Positions 46,705-58,801 of a DNA stretch of 64,000 nucleotides are shown one piece after another. Positions within the stretch are counted from its first letter, which is position 1; each line of letters starts with the position of its first letter. Source of the stretch: Bathynomus jamesi (Eukaryota; Arthropoda; Malacostraca; Isopoda; Cirolanidae); contig JAJOZX010003313.1 of NCBI GenBank assembly GCA_023014485.1, forward strand, positions 316,501 through 380,500, in the 5' to 3' direction. Both the position numbers and the translations under genes were made by a program. The notes beneath the pieces are model-generated. The model was not told the origin of the DNA, ran no database searches, and was given only the letters and a program-made list of their open reading frames with translations.

Positions 46705-47945
46705 CAGGGTGGGGCAAAAGTCTGGCCCCATAGGAGGTTTATGTTCACATAGACTAAAAGTTTTGTCTATAATTATTTTTATTTTTTCAGATTGTTATAC
46801 CATGGCAGATAAGTTAACGATAACAGACAGAATCGAGCTTGTGCTCTTGTACGCAAAGGACGGTGCCACCTCACGTTCAGTCGCAGATACTTTTAATGTT
46901 AAGCATCGCGACAGACCACCAATTCACTACAGAACCGTTAGCAAGACCTTCGCTCGTTTCAAGGAAACGGAAGCGTCTGTGATCGAACACGTAGTGGACG
47001 AAGAAGAAGTTCTACTGATCCCGAAACATCCGCACGGGTATGCAGCCGTGTGGAAGAGAGCCCACGTAAGTCAATAAGGAAATTATCGCAGGAAACAGGT
47101 GTATATGAGCGTTCGATTCGTCGCATTCTCTCTACCAATCATTTCATCGTATAAAGTCCAATTAGTTCAGGAACTACACGGTGATGACCTAGATCGTCGT
47201 AGGGAGTATTGTCAGTGGTTTATGCAACATAGGCAGTTGGAAAAGCGTATCATGTTCAGTGACGAAGCAATTTTTACCTAAACGGTTCAGTCAACAGACG
47301 TAATGCACGATATTGGGCTAAAGAAAATCCACATTGGATTGAGGACGGACGCTCGCAGTACAACCCAAAAGTTATGGTATGGGCTGCTATGTGGGGAGAT
47401 ACGATAATTGGCCCATACTTTTTCCCCGACACTGTAACTGGTGAATCATACCTTCATTTGTTAGCAAATTATCTTACGCCTCGATTGTATGAACTACCAT
47501 TACGGCATCGGAGAGCTATGTGGTTTCAGCACGATGGGGCTCCGCCGCATTCGCAAGGGCCGTTCGCAAATTTTTACAAGAAACATTTCAAGGGAAATGG
47601 ATTGGTCGACGTGGGCCAATTGAATGGCCGCCCAGATCTCCGGACCTGACTCCTTTGGATTACTTCTTATGGGGACACCTTAAATCAGTTGTGTACGTTA
47701 ACAGGCCAAGAACAATACAGGCGCTAAAGGATACCATAACAGCAGAATTTGAAGCCATAAGAACGAATATTACCATCCTCAGGAATGTGCAAACGTCTTG
47801 CGTCAACCGGGTTACAAAGTGTTTAGAAGAAGGTGGACGTCAATTTGAACACCTATTGTAATTTCTGAATTAAAACATTAAGGTAGGCCGAAATTTTCTT
47901 TTCCATTATAAACTTCCTATGGGGCCAGACTTTTGCCCCACCCTG
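46705..47945 (+). mobile_element. Mariner-like (DD41D) insertion in the left arm only
   Basis: The ends CAGGGTGGGGCAAAAGTCTG and its complement (with CCCCATAGGAGGTTTA against CCTATGGGG) are flanked by TA. The right arm at about 60,475 shows the empty site, so this 1,241-bp element arrived after the palindrome existed. Confidence 0.93.
46803..47861 (+). pseudogene. DD41D mariner-like transposase with several frameshifts
   Basis: Starts MADKLTITDRIELVLLYAKD (first helix-turn-helix). After breaks come SIRRILSTN, MFSDEAIF (first Asp), NPKVMVWAAMWGDTIIGPYF and FQHDGAPPHSQG (second Asp). The last frame (47,520-47,861) has KWIGRRGPIEWPPRSPDLTP then LDYFLWGHLK with the third Asp, and ends GGRQFEHLL. 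All catalytic positions can be located but at least three frameshifts disrupt the gene. Confidence 0.9.
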
Positions 47946-48003
47946 TATATATGGAAGGGCTGTAGTATCTCGTTTCGCCGAAATAAAATCAAAACAAACG
48001 ATC

Positions 48004-48222
48004 GTGTTCGCATCAATTCGAATCGTCCCTAGAGACATTTTTCGGGCCGAGGGATTATCCTTCTACAAGCTATTCGAGCAGAAACCACCACTTACTTCAA
48101 ATATTAATATTTTCATTATTATTATTTCTACAATGAAAATATTTACGCGTAATTTGTATGGTATCATATTCTTAGCTAAGTTCTCTGTTATTGAAAGAAA
48201 TACACACAATTATATTAAATAA
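48004..48222 (+). other. Short open frame conserved in both arms (mirror 60,239-60,421)
   Basis: Reads MFASIRIVPRDIFRAEGLSF then YKLFEQKPPLTSNIN in the left arm; the right arm differs by RDL for RDI. I do not recognise it. Conservation between arms only reflects their recent common origin, so it is not evidence of function. Confidence 0.25.
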
Positions 48223-48265
48223 CAATCCGCGAAAGAAATAAGGTAGGCATACCTGAATTTACTAA

Positions 48266-48316
<51 letters not shown>

Positions 48317-48876
48317 AGAGAGCGAGAGTTTTGTTCAAATAAAGGAATCCAAATAATATTTCCATTTACTCAGTTTTCCAATGAGTTATTAGTAATATAA
48401 CAGAATTAACAAAGTTACCCAATAAATAAATCGTTAGACTAAAAATTATCATATTCACAAATCTACACACACACACACCTGTATATATTACGAAAATCAG
48501 GAAAAATTCCAAACGTGTATTAATTTAAATGATCCTAAACGTATATTATAAGAAATTAATTACTATTTTCACCTTTTAAGAGAGTAATTTATTATAAGAA
48601 TTTAATTACTCAATATAAGAAATTAAACGCGCGCGTAATATATATAACTCAAAACACACGTGCCTGCGTTGAAACCTTTGAAAGGTGTGGGCGTTCACAG
48701 AGGAATTTTTGCTGGAACTTCCTCTCTCTCTCTCGTCTCCCTTCTCTCCAAATCTTAGCTTTCACACAAGCACACACACACACACCTGTATATATATATA
48801 TCATGAAAATCAGGAAAATAACAAACGTATATTAATTTAAATGAAACTAACATACGAGCCTCATTCCCCAACCCGG

Positions 48877-48911
<35 letters not shown>

Positions 48912-48997
48912 GAATAAACTCGCGCGCACACACACACACTTCCCGGAAACCAATGCATTTTTTCATCTCTCCGTGGAGCAGAAAAAATATTACGCGC

Positions 48998-49255
48998 TTT
49001 AATGAAAGTAACCCTTATAATATAGCTGATGAATGTGAACGTTATTGCGTGAAAGATGTGCGCGTGCTTAGAGTATGTTTCCATGCCTTTAGAAGAATGT
49101 ACATAACCCGTTTCAAATGCGATCCACTGCAAGTCGCAACCACCATCGCATCATTATGTTTTACGGTGTTCAAGAATAACTTCATGCCTAAAGGCGCCTT
49201 AGCCATTATTCACCGAAACAACCCCCGCAGTTACGGAAACAAGGCTATTTACTAA
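48998..49255 (+). pseudogene. Protein-primed PolB fragment (Polinton-like), left arm
   Basis: An 85-residue plus-strand frame. It has NPYNIADECERYCVKDVRVL with the exonuclease III signature Tyr-x3-Asp (YCVKD), then CDPLQVATTIASLCFTVFKN and NNPRSYGNKAIY before a stop. The order FN..EL..YC..DV.L, then DPf..tTIAS.C...y...F, then S..A. is characteristic of the 3'-5' exonuclease end and following segment of Polinton/adintovirus/bidnavirus-type protein-primed DNA polymerases. The upstream part is deleted in this arm, and the palm domain with its DTD motif is missing. The assignment is from remembered family patterns, not a search. Confidence 0.72.
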
Positions 49256-49319
49256 TAAAATAAATGTATATCTTGATAAATTTAATGTTAATGAAGTCGC
49301 CTTGGCAATTTCAAGTTCC

Positions 49320-50128
49320 GAGAAAAACTCTCAAAGCCATTTCTCTCTTTGTGCATATATATTATTAAAAATGTTAATTGTTCTAAGACTATAAAAGAAA
49401 ATGGGATTTTGGCACAACTTGCATAATTATGTATTCTACAACTTGCTTATTGTAATTTTAATATGTTATGAACGTTATACGCGTCACTATTAAATGTCAT
49501 TTATATTTTTTTTTTACTTTCGATTTGATTTTGGATTATGTTTCAGCTTTGTAATTTTAATTTTTATTATTGAAGTTTTAATTTTGTACTTTAGATCTAG
49601 CTATCCACGTTTATATATTTTTGTCATTTATACATTTTTATCAGGCATTGAAATGCGATAGTCCCCCGAAACAGCGGATGCTGCCAAATATAATAACTTT
49701 TCTGCGCTACGTCATCGTCACGAGAAAAAGACTCAAAGCCATTTCTCTCTTTGTGCATATATATTATTAAAAATGTTAATTGTTCTAAGACTATTTATAA
49801 AAGAAAAGGGGATTTTGGCACAACTTGCATAATTATGTATTCTACAACTTGCTTATTGTAATTTTAAATGTTATGAACGTTATACGCGTCACTATTAAAT
49901 GTCATTTATATTTTTTTTTTTACTTTCGATTTGATTTTGGATTATGTGTTTCAGCTTTGTAATTTTAATTTTTATTATTGAACAGTTTTAATTTTGTACT
50001 TTAGATCTAGCTATCCACGTTTATATATTTTTGTCATTTATACATTTTTATCAGGCATTGAAATGCGATAGTCCCCCGAAACAGCGGATGCTGCCAAATA
50101 TAATAACTTTTCTGCGCTACGTCATCGT
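49320..50128. repeat. Tandem duplication of about 400 bp in the left arm
   Basis: The block from GAGAAAAACTCTCAAAGCC to CTGCGCTACGTCATCGTC occurs twice (49,320-49,719 and 49,721-50,128). The right arm has it once (interrupted by the 57.8-kb element). The two copies differ by a few small indels. Confidence 0.9.
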
Positions 50129-50884
50129 CTTTATCCTAAATATAAAGTTTAATACAGTTCTTAGTACCTCTGTCGTTCAATTATTAATCTTATATGTTAT
50201 AATGTTTCAGAACAATCATATGATCCCTTTCCAGATAAAAGCCTAGTCCAAACGTATTTGGTTTTAGAATTTATAAATCTTAAAAAGATATAGAAAACAA
50301 GAAACACAAAGGAGAAAATGAATTCCTAACTGACGCATTTTACATGCAAAATATACGTAATAATAATAATAATAATATCGCTAACAATAGACATATATCT
50401 GCTCTTATTTAGCTATTTGTTATTTGTAGTTAAACAGCGGTGAACATTCCTCAAACAGTAGGCTGTAGACCTGACATACTATGCACGAGAATTTTGTCAA
50501 ATTTCCAGATTCCAGACAGTTCATAATACAGCTCAGTCCAGACCTCATTTTTTATGGTGACTGTCACTGGGACACATTTTCCAGATTGCTAGGAACAAAT
50601 GAATAAAATGCCATGACTACAATCTTGTAGCTCACCAACCTTTTTCCTGAGCTTTAATTCTGAAAATATTTTTTTTCATCAATACTATATATTTGGTCCT
50701 TAGTTATAAAGAACACATCATTTGATGTTTAAAGACTCCCAAGTTCCAGGAAAATTGAGATGGTCATTTCACTCAAAAATCTGACAAGATAATTGATCAC
50801 ACAGTTTCCAAATTAGTTGGCAAATTTATGAAAAAAGTGTGTGGAAACCATTCATGTGCAAAAGTCTTAGTTTGATAAAATATG

Positions 50885-51530
50885 GTAAATGTGGTACACA
50901 GTAGCTCTTTAGTTAATTTCAAGAAAAATTTAGACACTTTCATGAGTGAAAGAGATAGTTTGTAGATTGTATATCGTGTATATCCTTAGTTTCAGTTTTG
51001 TAGGCTCTTTTGGTGGAAGTAAATAGTTGTATATTAATTAGCTAGTTTGAGATTGACATTTTACAAAATTTTATTATTATTAAAATGTAGCTGATGACTT
51101 GGATTACCTCAATAGGCCCAAGTGCCTTCATGTTTCCAAATGTAATGTAACGTAATAACTTAGCTAAGAATACGGTATACACTATTCACATTCAGCAAAC
51201 TATCTCTTTCATTCATGGAAGTGTCTAAATTTTTCTTAAAATTAACTAATGAGCTACTGTTTACCACATCATATGGCAAGTCATTCCAAAAATCTACTAC
51301 TCTATGAGTAAAGAAGTATTTTTGTAGATCAAGTCAACAAGTCTGTTTTCTAATTTTCTTATTATGCCCACAAGTTATCCCATCAGTATCTAGTGAGAAA
51401 AAGTTATGTACATCTAAAGTGTCCAAACCTGAAAACATTTTAAACATCTGTATCATATCTCTCTTCATGTCTCTCAAAACTAAACATGCCTAGTTCCTTT
51501 AATCTTTTCCAGTATCCCTAACTACTGTCA
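50885..51530 (-). pseudogene. CR1-like LINE C-terminal fragments, left arm
   Basis: Minus-strand pieces read RLKELGMFSFERHEERYD, then MFKMFSGLDTLDVHNFFSLD, YFFTHRVVDFWNDLPYDVV and SSLVNFKKNLDT. This is the conserved tail of CR1-type LINE proteins (pattern FFT.RVV..WN.LP..VV), in two frames. A second, plus-strand piece (50,892-50,955) repeats SSLVNFKKNLDT, so two LINE 3' ends lie tail to tail inside the arm. Confidence 0.75.
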
Positions 51531-52019
51531 TCAAATGAATTAATTAGCCACAGCCTACTAAGGGCCTATTTCTTTTTACAACATTGAATTGTAATTTTAC
51601 TTCCATTTTATTACTTGGTAAGTTAATTCACAAATGTTAAATTATCTAAATAAGTTTTACTCATAAAAAAAGACATATACCTAGATTATTACTACATTTG
51701 CAGTACAAAACCTTAAATTTAAGTAGCGTATTACTTCCCTTAATACAAGTGTACAGTACTTAGCTATATACAATAATGAATTCCTGAGTTTTTAAGCATG
51801 TGAATTATTGGCTATAAGTTCATATTCTTTTTTAATATGTGTTGTTTTATGTAAATTCGTATGTAAACTTATATACAGCTAATAACTCTTATGTTTAGAC
51901 ACTGACTCAGGAATTTATTATTGTACTCAGGCTTTAAGTCTGATTGTCTTCAACACTCCATGGCCTCACAGCCATAAATTGACAATTTATTATTCAGCTT
52001 GATACAGGTCTGTAGTTAC

Positions 52020-52310
52020 TTAGGCTTTTTTTAAATACTCCTCAATTTTAGATAAACAATCATTTGATAACTTGTACTGTCTCCCCATTTTCTCAGCAAC
52101 TGTAGGTGGTTCAATTGAACACAAAACATGTTGGAATGGAATCCTGCAAACATCCTCTTGTTCAGGCCATTTAAAAGGATTCTTTTTCATGAAATTTACT
52201 AATAGATCCTTCTCAGTATCACACACTTAAACTATGTTTCCAACAAACCAGTCACCTTCATAGAAACAGGCCACATATGTACCAGGTTTATATTGGTAAG
52301 CCACATTTTC
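52020..52310 (-). pseudogene. Unknown C-terminal domain, barrel-like, left arm
   Basis: The minus-strand frame reads YKPGTYVACFYEGDWFVGNI, a stop, then VCDTEKDLLVNFMKKNPFKW, EDVCRIPFQHVLCSIEPP and GRQYKLSNDCLSKIEEYLKK. The pattern V.c.YeG.W..G.i ... FM ... WP..eDvC.iP...vL resembles SH3/Tudor-like barrels at the C-terminus of many uncharacterised animal proteins, some possibly from mobile elements. The in-frame stop is present in both arms, so it predates the palindrome. I cannot name the family. Confidence 0.5.
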
Positions 52311-53039
52311 TTGGACCAAAAATTAATTACTTTAGATGTCACAAATACAATTTTAAGGTATGTATATAGTATAAGGGGTTTATCAGCTATCATGTATTTA
52401 TTTTGAAGTTGTAGCAAAGTTTGTTTAACCAGCTATTTTTATTTTTCTTGCTCTACTTTGCCCACAACAACAACCTTAAGGGTTTCAAATGTTCAATCAA
52501 GAGTTAAAGTTACATTTGCAGTTTTAAAACAGGTTTGTAATGGGTTTTTATTGATAAATGATGAAATAGAGAAATCTTCATTTCCTTGGTGGTTCCTTAT
52601 TCTTTACATTCAAGGCCTATCCTAACTAAAAACATTGTAAATTTTTAATTCAACCTGCGTCACAGGTTGATGTCTTAGTGACAGAATGGGGTTATCTGGC
52701 AAACTTTTTTCCTGAAACTGTACTGTGCATGTTTAAAACTAACATTTATTTCAGAAGTTTTGCGCAATGATTCCTCATTTCATGAAAGTAATATAAGTTA
52801 CTCATTACTAAAACACTTGGTTTTGAATAATATTACACCTTTTGGTTTAAAGAGAAAATATTTGTGAACAAAAAGGGTTAAGAACTACATGTTTAAGTTT
52901 AAACGTTATTGTAACCCCTCCTGGAAATCTCTTCAGAGATAATTATGTGACTCTTACATGGTAAATTGGTGTCAATTGTTACTCCAATGAATTTTTTTTA
53001 ACTTCTATTATGATAATAGACTTAACAATTCAGTTAATC

Positions 53040-53042
<3 letters not shown>

Positions 53043-53094
<52 letters not shown>
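53043..53094. repeat. (TA)n microsatellite in the left arm
   Basis: The mirror tract at 54,473-54,498 is about half as long. This is a length difference accumulated since the arms formed. Confidence 0.95.
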
Positions 53095-53098
<4 letters not shown>

Positions 53099-53419
53099 AA
53101 TTTATGAAACTGAAAACTTTTAGTATTTCTTATATAATTTAAATTGCTGACAATTAGAAAAAAGAAAGAAATCAATAGTTTAACCATAAACTAAATAAAA
53201 TAAGCATTTAACTTGACTTTGTGTGTACTTTTTTCATAAAATATTTTTCCTGGTTGGGCTATTTTTCACTACTCTGCGATTTAATTAGCTGGTTGGGTTT
53301 TGTTCTGGCTATTTTTCAAATTGGATTCAGTTTAGTGGTGTTTGTGATAGAATTATGACGTGCCACTCGTGTGATTTTGATCTGAGTCGTCATGTGTCCT
53401 AGATGAAGACAAAGGATTG

Positions 53420-53530
53420 GATGTTTTTATCAATTACGGCGTTATTCTCTCATCCTTAACTTGTCCGAAATGTGACAGTGAGTGCCTAACACGAAAAGAT
53501 CAGAAGATATTTAGGTGAAATAACCAATAT
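53420..53530 (+). pseudogene. Zinc-ribbon fragment near the axis (mirror 54,042-54,152)
   Basis: Reads DVFINYGVILSSLTCPKCDS then ECLTRKDQKIFR, a stop, and NNQY. A CPKC pair after a hydrophobic helix resembles the N-terminal zinc ribbon of IS1595/Merlin-type transposases (pattern CPkC...m......wrC), but only about 35 residues are visible and no catalytic domain follows. Confidence 0.3.
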
Positions 53531-53652
53531 CAGCCTGTTAGGTTAATTGAATGCCTGGTTAGTCAACTATACACCTTGATGAGCCAATAAAACATGTCTA
53601 GGGCCTACATTTCTAAGTTTAAACATTATAACTGAATGCTCAGAGTGTGAAA

Positions 53653-53919
53653 AAGTTTGAAGATAGCCAGTACTTGGACCTCTACTTTTTATTGTTTATA
53701 TTAATGACTTGGAATGTGGATCTAAATAGTAAAACCTCATTATTTTCAGATGATACAAAATTGGGCCAAAACGTAAGATCTTTAACAGATGTCATGAGAA
53801 AGCGAAAGGCTATTGATGAAGTAGATGCTTGGACATAGATGGGTGATGAAATTTAATGTGAGGCAATGGTGTGGTGAAGAGAAACGTGAACCCTTCCCAC
53901 ATATATATATATATATGAC
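53653..53919 (+). pseudogene. Palindrome spacer containing a LINE reverse-transcriptase fragment
   Basis: The only stretch without an inverted partner. Plus-strand frames read LLFILMTWNVDLNSKTSLFS, then SDDTKLGQNVRSLTDV and AIDEVDAWT. This corresponds to the region around the catalytic YADD of a CR1-like reverse transcriptase, here changed to FSDD. It ends with a short (TA)n before the right arm. Related C-terminal pieces lie in both arms (51.2 and 56.2 kb). Confidence 0.8.
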
Positions 53920-55224
53920 TTTCACACTCTGAGCATTCAGTTATATTGTTTAAACTTAGAAATGTAGGCCCTAGACATGTTTTATTGGCTCATCAAGTGT
54001 ATAGTTGACCTAACCAGGCATTCAATTAACCTAACAGGCTGATATTGGTTATTTCACCTAAATATCTTCTGATCTTTTCGTGTTAGGCACTCACTGTCAC
54101 ATTTCGGGCAAGTTAAGGATGAGAGAATAACGCCGTAATTGATAAAAACATCCAATCCTTTGTCTTCATCTAGGACACATGACGACTCAGATCAAAATCA
54201 CACGAGTGGCACGTCATAATTCTATCACAAACACCACTAAACTGAATCCAATTTGAAAAATAGCCAGAACAAAACCCAACCAGCTAATTAAATCGCATAG
54301 TGAAAAATAGCCCAACCAGGAAAAATATTTTATGAAAAAAGTACACACAAAGTCAAGTTAAATGCTTATTTTATTTAGTTTCTGGTTAAACTATTGATTT
54401 CTTTTTTTCTAATTGTCAGCAATTTAAATTATATAAGAAATATTAAAAGTTTTCAGTTTCATAAATTTATTGATATATATATATATATATATATATATTT
54501 GGATTAACTGAATTGTTAAGTCTATTATCATAAAAGAAGTTAAAAAAATTCATTGGAGTAACAATTGACACCAATTTACCATGTAAGAGTCACATAATTA
54601 TCTCTGAAGAGATTTCCAGGAGGGGTTACAATAACGTTTAAACTTAAACATGTAGTTCTTAACCCTTTTTGTTCACAAATATTTTCTCTTTAAACCAAAA
54701 GGTGTAATATTTATTATTCAAAACCAAGTGTTTTAGTAATGAGTAACTTATATTACTTTCATGAAATGAGGAATCATTGCGCAAAACTTCTGAAATAAAT
54801 GTTAGTTTTAAACATGCACAGTACAGTTTCAGGAAAAAAGTTTGCCAGATAACCCCATTCTGTCACTAAGACATCAACCTGTGACGCAGGTTGAATTAAA
54901 AATTTACAATGTTTTTAGTTAGGATAGGCCTTGAATGTAAAGAATAAGGAACCACCAAGGAAATGAAGATTTCTCTATTTCATCATTTATCAATAAAAAC
55001 CCATTACAAACCTGTTTTAAAACTGCAAATGTAACTTTAACTCTTGATTGAACATTTGAAACCCTTAAGGTTGTTGTTGTGGGCAAAGTAGAGCAAGAAA
55101 AATAAAAATAGCTGGTTAAACAAACTTTGCTACAACTTCAAAATAAATACATGATAGCTGATAAACCCCTTATACTATATACATACCTTAAAATTGTATT
55201 TGTGACATCTAAATAATTAATTTT

Positions 55225-55508
55225 TGGTCCAAGAAAATGTGGCTTACCAATATAAACCTGGTACATATGTGGCCTGTTTCTATGAAGGTGACTGGTTTGT
55301 TGGAAACATAGTTTAAGTGTGTGATACTGAGAAGGATCTATTAGTAAATTTCATGAAAAAGAATCCTTTTAAATGGCCTGAACAAGAGGATGTTTGCAGG
55401 ATTCCATTCCAACATGTTTTGTGTTCAATTGAACCACCTACAGTTGCTGAGAAAATGGGGAGACAGTACAAGTTATCAAATGATTATCTAAAATTGAGGA
55501 GTATTTAA
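55225..55508 (+). pseudogene. Unknown C-terminal domain, barrel-like, right arm
   Basis: Inverted copy of 52,020-52,310, including the same stop. A small deletion changes NDCLSKIEEY to NDYLKLRSI, which shortens the frame. Confidence 0.5.
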
Positions 55509-55989
55509 AAAAAGCCTAAGTAACTACAGACCTGTATCAAACTGAATAATAAATTGTCAATTTATGGCTGTGAGGCCATGGAGTGTTGAAGACAATCAGA
55601 CTTAAAGCCTGAGTACAATAATAAATTCCTGAGTCAGTGTCTAAACATAAGTTATTAGCTGTATATAAGTTTACATACGAATTTACATAAAACAACACAT
55701 ATTAAAAAAGAATATGAACTTATAGCCAATAATTCACATGCTTAAAAACTCAGGAATTCATTATTGTATATAGCTAAGTACTGTACACTTGTATTAAGGG
55801 AAGTAATACGCTACTTAAATTTAAGGTTTTGTACTGCAAATGTAGTAATAATCTAGGTATATGTCTTTTTTTATGAGTAAAACTTATTTAGGTAATTTAA
55901 CATTTGTGAATTAACTTACCAAGTAATAAAATGGAAGTAAAATTACAATTCAATGTTGTAAAAAGAAATAGGCCCTTAGTAGGCTGTGG

Positions 55990-56665
55990 CTAATTAATTC
56001 ATTTGATGACAGTAGTTAGGGATACTGGAAAAGATTAAAGGAACTAGGCATGTTTAGTTTTGAGAGACATGAAGAGAGATATGATACAGATGTTTAAAAT
56101 GTTTTCAGGTTTGGACACTTTAGATGTACATAACTTTTTCTCACTAGATACTGATGGGATAATTTGTGGGCATAATAAGAAAATTAGAAAACAGACTTGT
56201 TGACTTGATCTACAAAAATACTTCTTTACTCATAGAGTAGTAGATTTTTGGAATGACTTGCCATATGATGTGGTAAACAGTAGCTCATTAGTTAATTTTA
56301 AGAAAAATTTAGACACTTCCATGAATGAAAGATATAGTTTGCTGAATGTGAATAGTGTATACCGTATTCTTAGCTAAGTTATTACGTTACATTACATATG
56401 GATAACATGAAGGCACTTGGGCCTATTGAGGTAATCCAAGTCATCAGCTACATTTTAATAATAATAAAATTTTGTAAAATGTCAATCTCAAAATAGCTAA
56501 TTAATATACAACTATTTACTTCCACCAAAAGAGCCTACAAAACTGAAACTAAGGATATACACGATATACAATCTACAAAATATCTCTTTCATTCATTAAA
56601 GTGTCTAAATTTTTCTTGAAATTAACTAAAGAGCTACTGTGTACCACATTTACCATATTTTATCA
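55990..56665 (+). pseudogene. CR1-like LINE C-terminal fragments, right arm
   Basis: Inverted copy of 50,885-51,530, with the same tail-to-tail pair (the second piece is on the minus strand at about 56,595-56,655). The YFFTHRVVDFWNDLPYDVV block lies at about 56,215-56,275. Confidence 0.75.
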
Positions 56666-57769
56666 AACTAAGACTTTTGCACATGAATGGTTTCCACACA
56701 CTTTTTTCATAAATTTACCAACTAATTTGGAAACTGTGATCAATTATCTTGTCAGGTTTTTGAGTGAAATGACCATTTCAATTTTCCTGGAACTTGGGAG
56801 TCTTTAAACATCAAATGATGTGTTCTTTATAACTAAGGACCAAATATATAGTATTGATGAAAAAAAATATTTTCAGAATTAAAGCTCAGGAAAAAGGTTG
56901 GTGAGCTACAAGATTGTAGTCATGGCATTTTATTCATTTGTTCCTAGCAATCTGGAAAATGTGTCCCAGTGACAGTCACCATAAAAAATGAGGTCTGGAC
57001 TGAGTATTATGAACTGTCTGGAATCTGGAAATTTGACAAAATTCTCGTGCATAGTATGTCAGGTCTACAGCCTACTGTTTGAGGAATGTTCACTGCTGTT
57101 TAACTACAAATAACAAATAGCTAAATAAGAGCAGATATATGTCTATTGTTAGCGATATTATTATTATTATTACGTATATTTTGCATGTAAAATGCGTGTT
57201 AGGAATTCATTTTCTCCTTTGTGTTTCTTGTTTTCTATATCTTTTTAAGATTTATAAATTCTAAAACCAAATACGTTTGGACTAGGCTTTTATCTGGAAA
57301 GGGATCATATGATTGTTCTGAAACATTATAACATATAAGATTAATAATTGAACGACAGAGGTACTAAGAACTGTATTAAACTTTATATTTAGGATAAAGA
57401 CGATGACGTAGCGCAGAAAAGTTATTATATTTGGCAGCATCCGCTGTTTCGGGGGACTATCGCATTTCAATGCCTGATAAAAATGTATAAATGACAAAAA
57501 TATATAAACGTGGATAGCTAGATCTAAAGTACAAAATTAAAACTGTTCAATAATAAAAATTAAAATTACAAAGCTGAAACACAATCCAAAATCAAATCGA
57601 AAGTAAAAAAAAAAAATATAAATGACATTTAATAGTGACGCGTATAACGTTCATAACATATTTAAAATTACAATAAGCAAGTTGTAGAATACATAATTAT
57701 GCAAGTTGTGCCAAAATCCCCTTTTCTTTTATAAATAGTCTTAGAACAATTAACATTTTTAATAATATA

Positions 57770-58697
57770 CAGGGTGGGCGGAAAGTAGCTCCCTATTTTG
57801 GATTGGTAAAAAAATACGTATATTATCCATTTATTTCAGAAAAAATAATATGACAAGGTAGGCATACATGGTAGGTTTTCTCTAAAATTCAATGTGGGCT
57901 CCAACTCTTTCCATCAGCTTCTGGAGCCGCCCAGGAATGGCGTCCACTGACTTTAGCAGGAACTCCGGCGGGATGGAGGACATGACTTCCCGAATTCGGT
58001 CCTCCAGTTCTTCCAATGTCCTCGGTTTGGTGCGGTAGACTTCTTCCTTTACCCACCCCCAAAGAAAGAAGTCGCACGGTGTCAAGTCGGGGCTCCTGGC
58101 TGGCCATTGATGTGGACCACGACGACCCATCCAACGCCCAGGGAAGTGGGCATCCAGCCACTCACGGACAACAAGAGCGAAGTGCGGAGGGGCGCCATCT
58201 TGCATAAATATCAGATCGTCGATGTTCTCCCATGTGCTGACAACCGGCCAGACCTCGTTTCGCAACATAGCAAGGTACCGCTCAGCATTCATGGTGTTGC
58301 GCAGAAGGAACGGGCCCACAACCTGATCTGAGGTCATACCACACCACACCGTTACACTGAACCGATTCTGCCGTTTTTCAGCGGTAACCGTGCGACTTCT
58401 TTCTTTGGGGGTGGGTAAAGGAAGAAGTCTACCGCACCAAACCGAGGACATTGGAAGAACTGGAGGACCGAATTCGGGAAGTCATGTCCTCCATCCCGCC
58501 GGAGTTCCTGCTAAAGTCAGTGGACGCCATTCCTGGGCGGCTCCAGAAGCTGGTGGAAAGAGTTGGAGCCCACATTGAATTTTAGAGAAAACCTACCATG
58601 TATGCCTACCTTTTCATATTATTTCGTCTGAAATAAATGGATAATATACGTATTTTTTTACCAATCCAAAATAGGGAGCTACTTTCCGCCCACCCTG
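57770..58697 (-). mobile_element. Foldback mariner-like element in the right arm
   Basis: 928 bp flanked by TA. Arms of 310 bp (57,770-58,079 and 58,388-58,697) are near-identical inverted copies beginning CAGGGTGGGCGGAAAGTAGC. Both contain the 3' end of the same transposase gene. The 308-bp middle is unique. The left arm of the giant palindrome (about 49,360) has the empty site. So this is a mariner whose 5' half was replaced by an inverted copy of its 3' half. Confidence 0.93.
57882..58451 (-). pseudogene. DD41D transposase C-terminal half
   Basis: The 189-aa frame begins inside the inverted copy (first about 20 residues are antisense read-through). It enters real transposase at about VWCGMTSDQVVGPFLLRN, then FMQDGAPPHFALVVREWLD (second Asp) and GRRGPHQWPARSPDLTPC, DFFLWGWVKEEVY (third Asp, 41 residues later by my count). 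It ends ERVGAHIEF. No frameshift breaks this half, but the first Asp and DNA-binding domain are missing. Confidence 0.88.
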
Positions 58698-58801
58698 TAT
58701 ATGCACAAAGAGAGAAATGGCTTTGAGAGTTTTTCTCGGAACTGGAAATTGCCAAGGCGACTTCATTAACATTAAATTTATCAAGATATACATTTATTTT
58801 A

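Larger units (their letters stand above)
45291..53652 (+). repeat. Left arm of the giant palindrome
   Basis: 8,362 bp. Relative to the right arm it has a mariner insertion (46,705-47,945) and a tandem duplication (49,320-50,128), and lacks about 310 bp at about 48,998. Sampled blocks (45,784-46,060 and 51,181-51,300) differ from the right arm at about 1-2% of positions. The arm ends at GCTCAGAGTGTGAAA. Confidence 0.95.

Noticed and set aside
50031..50246. A 71-aa frame conserved in both arms
   Set aside because: Identical only because the arms are recent copies. It is AT-rich, partly within a tandem duplication and has no motif.
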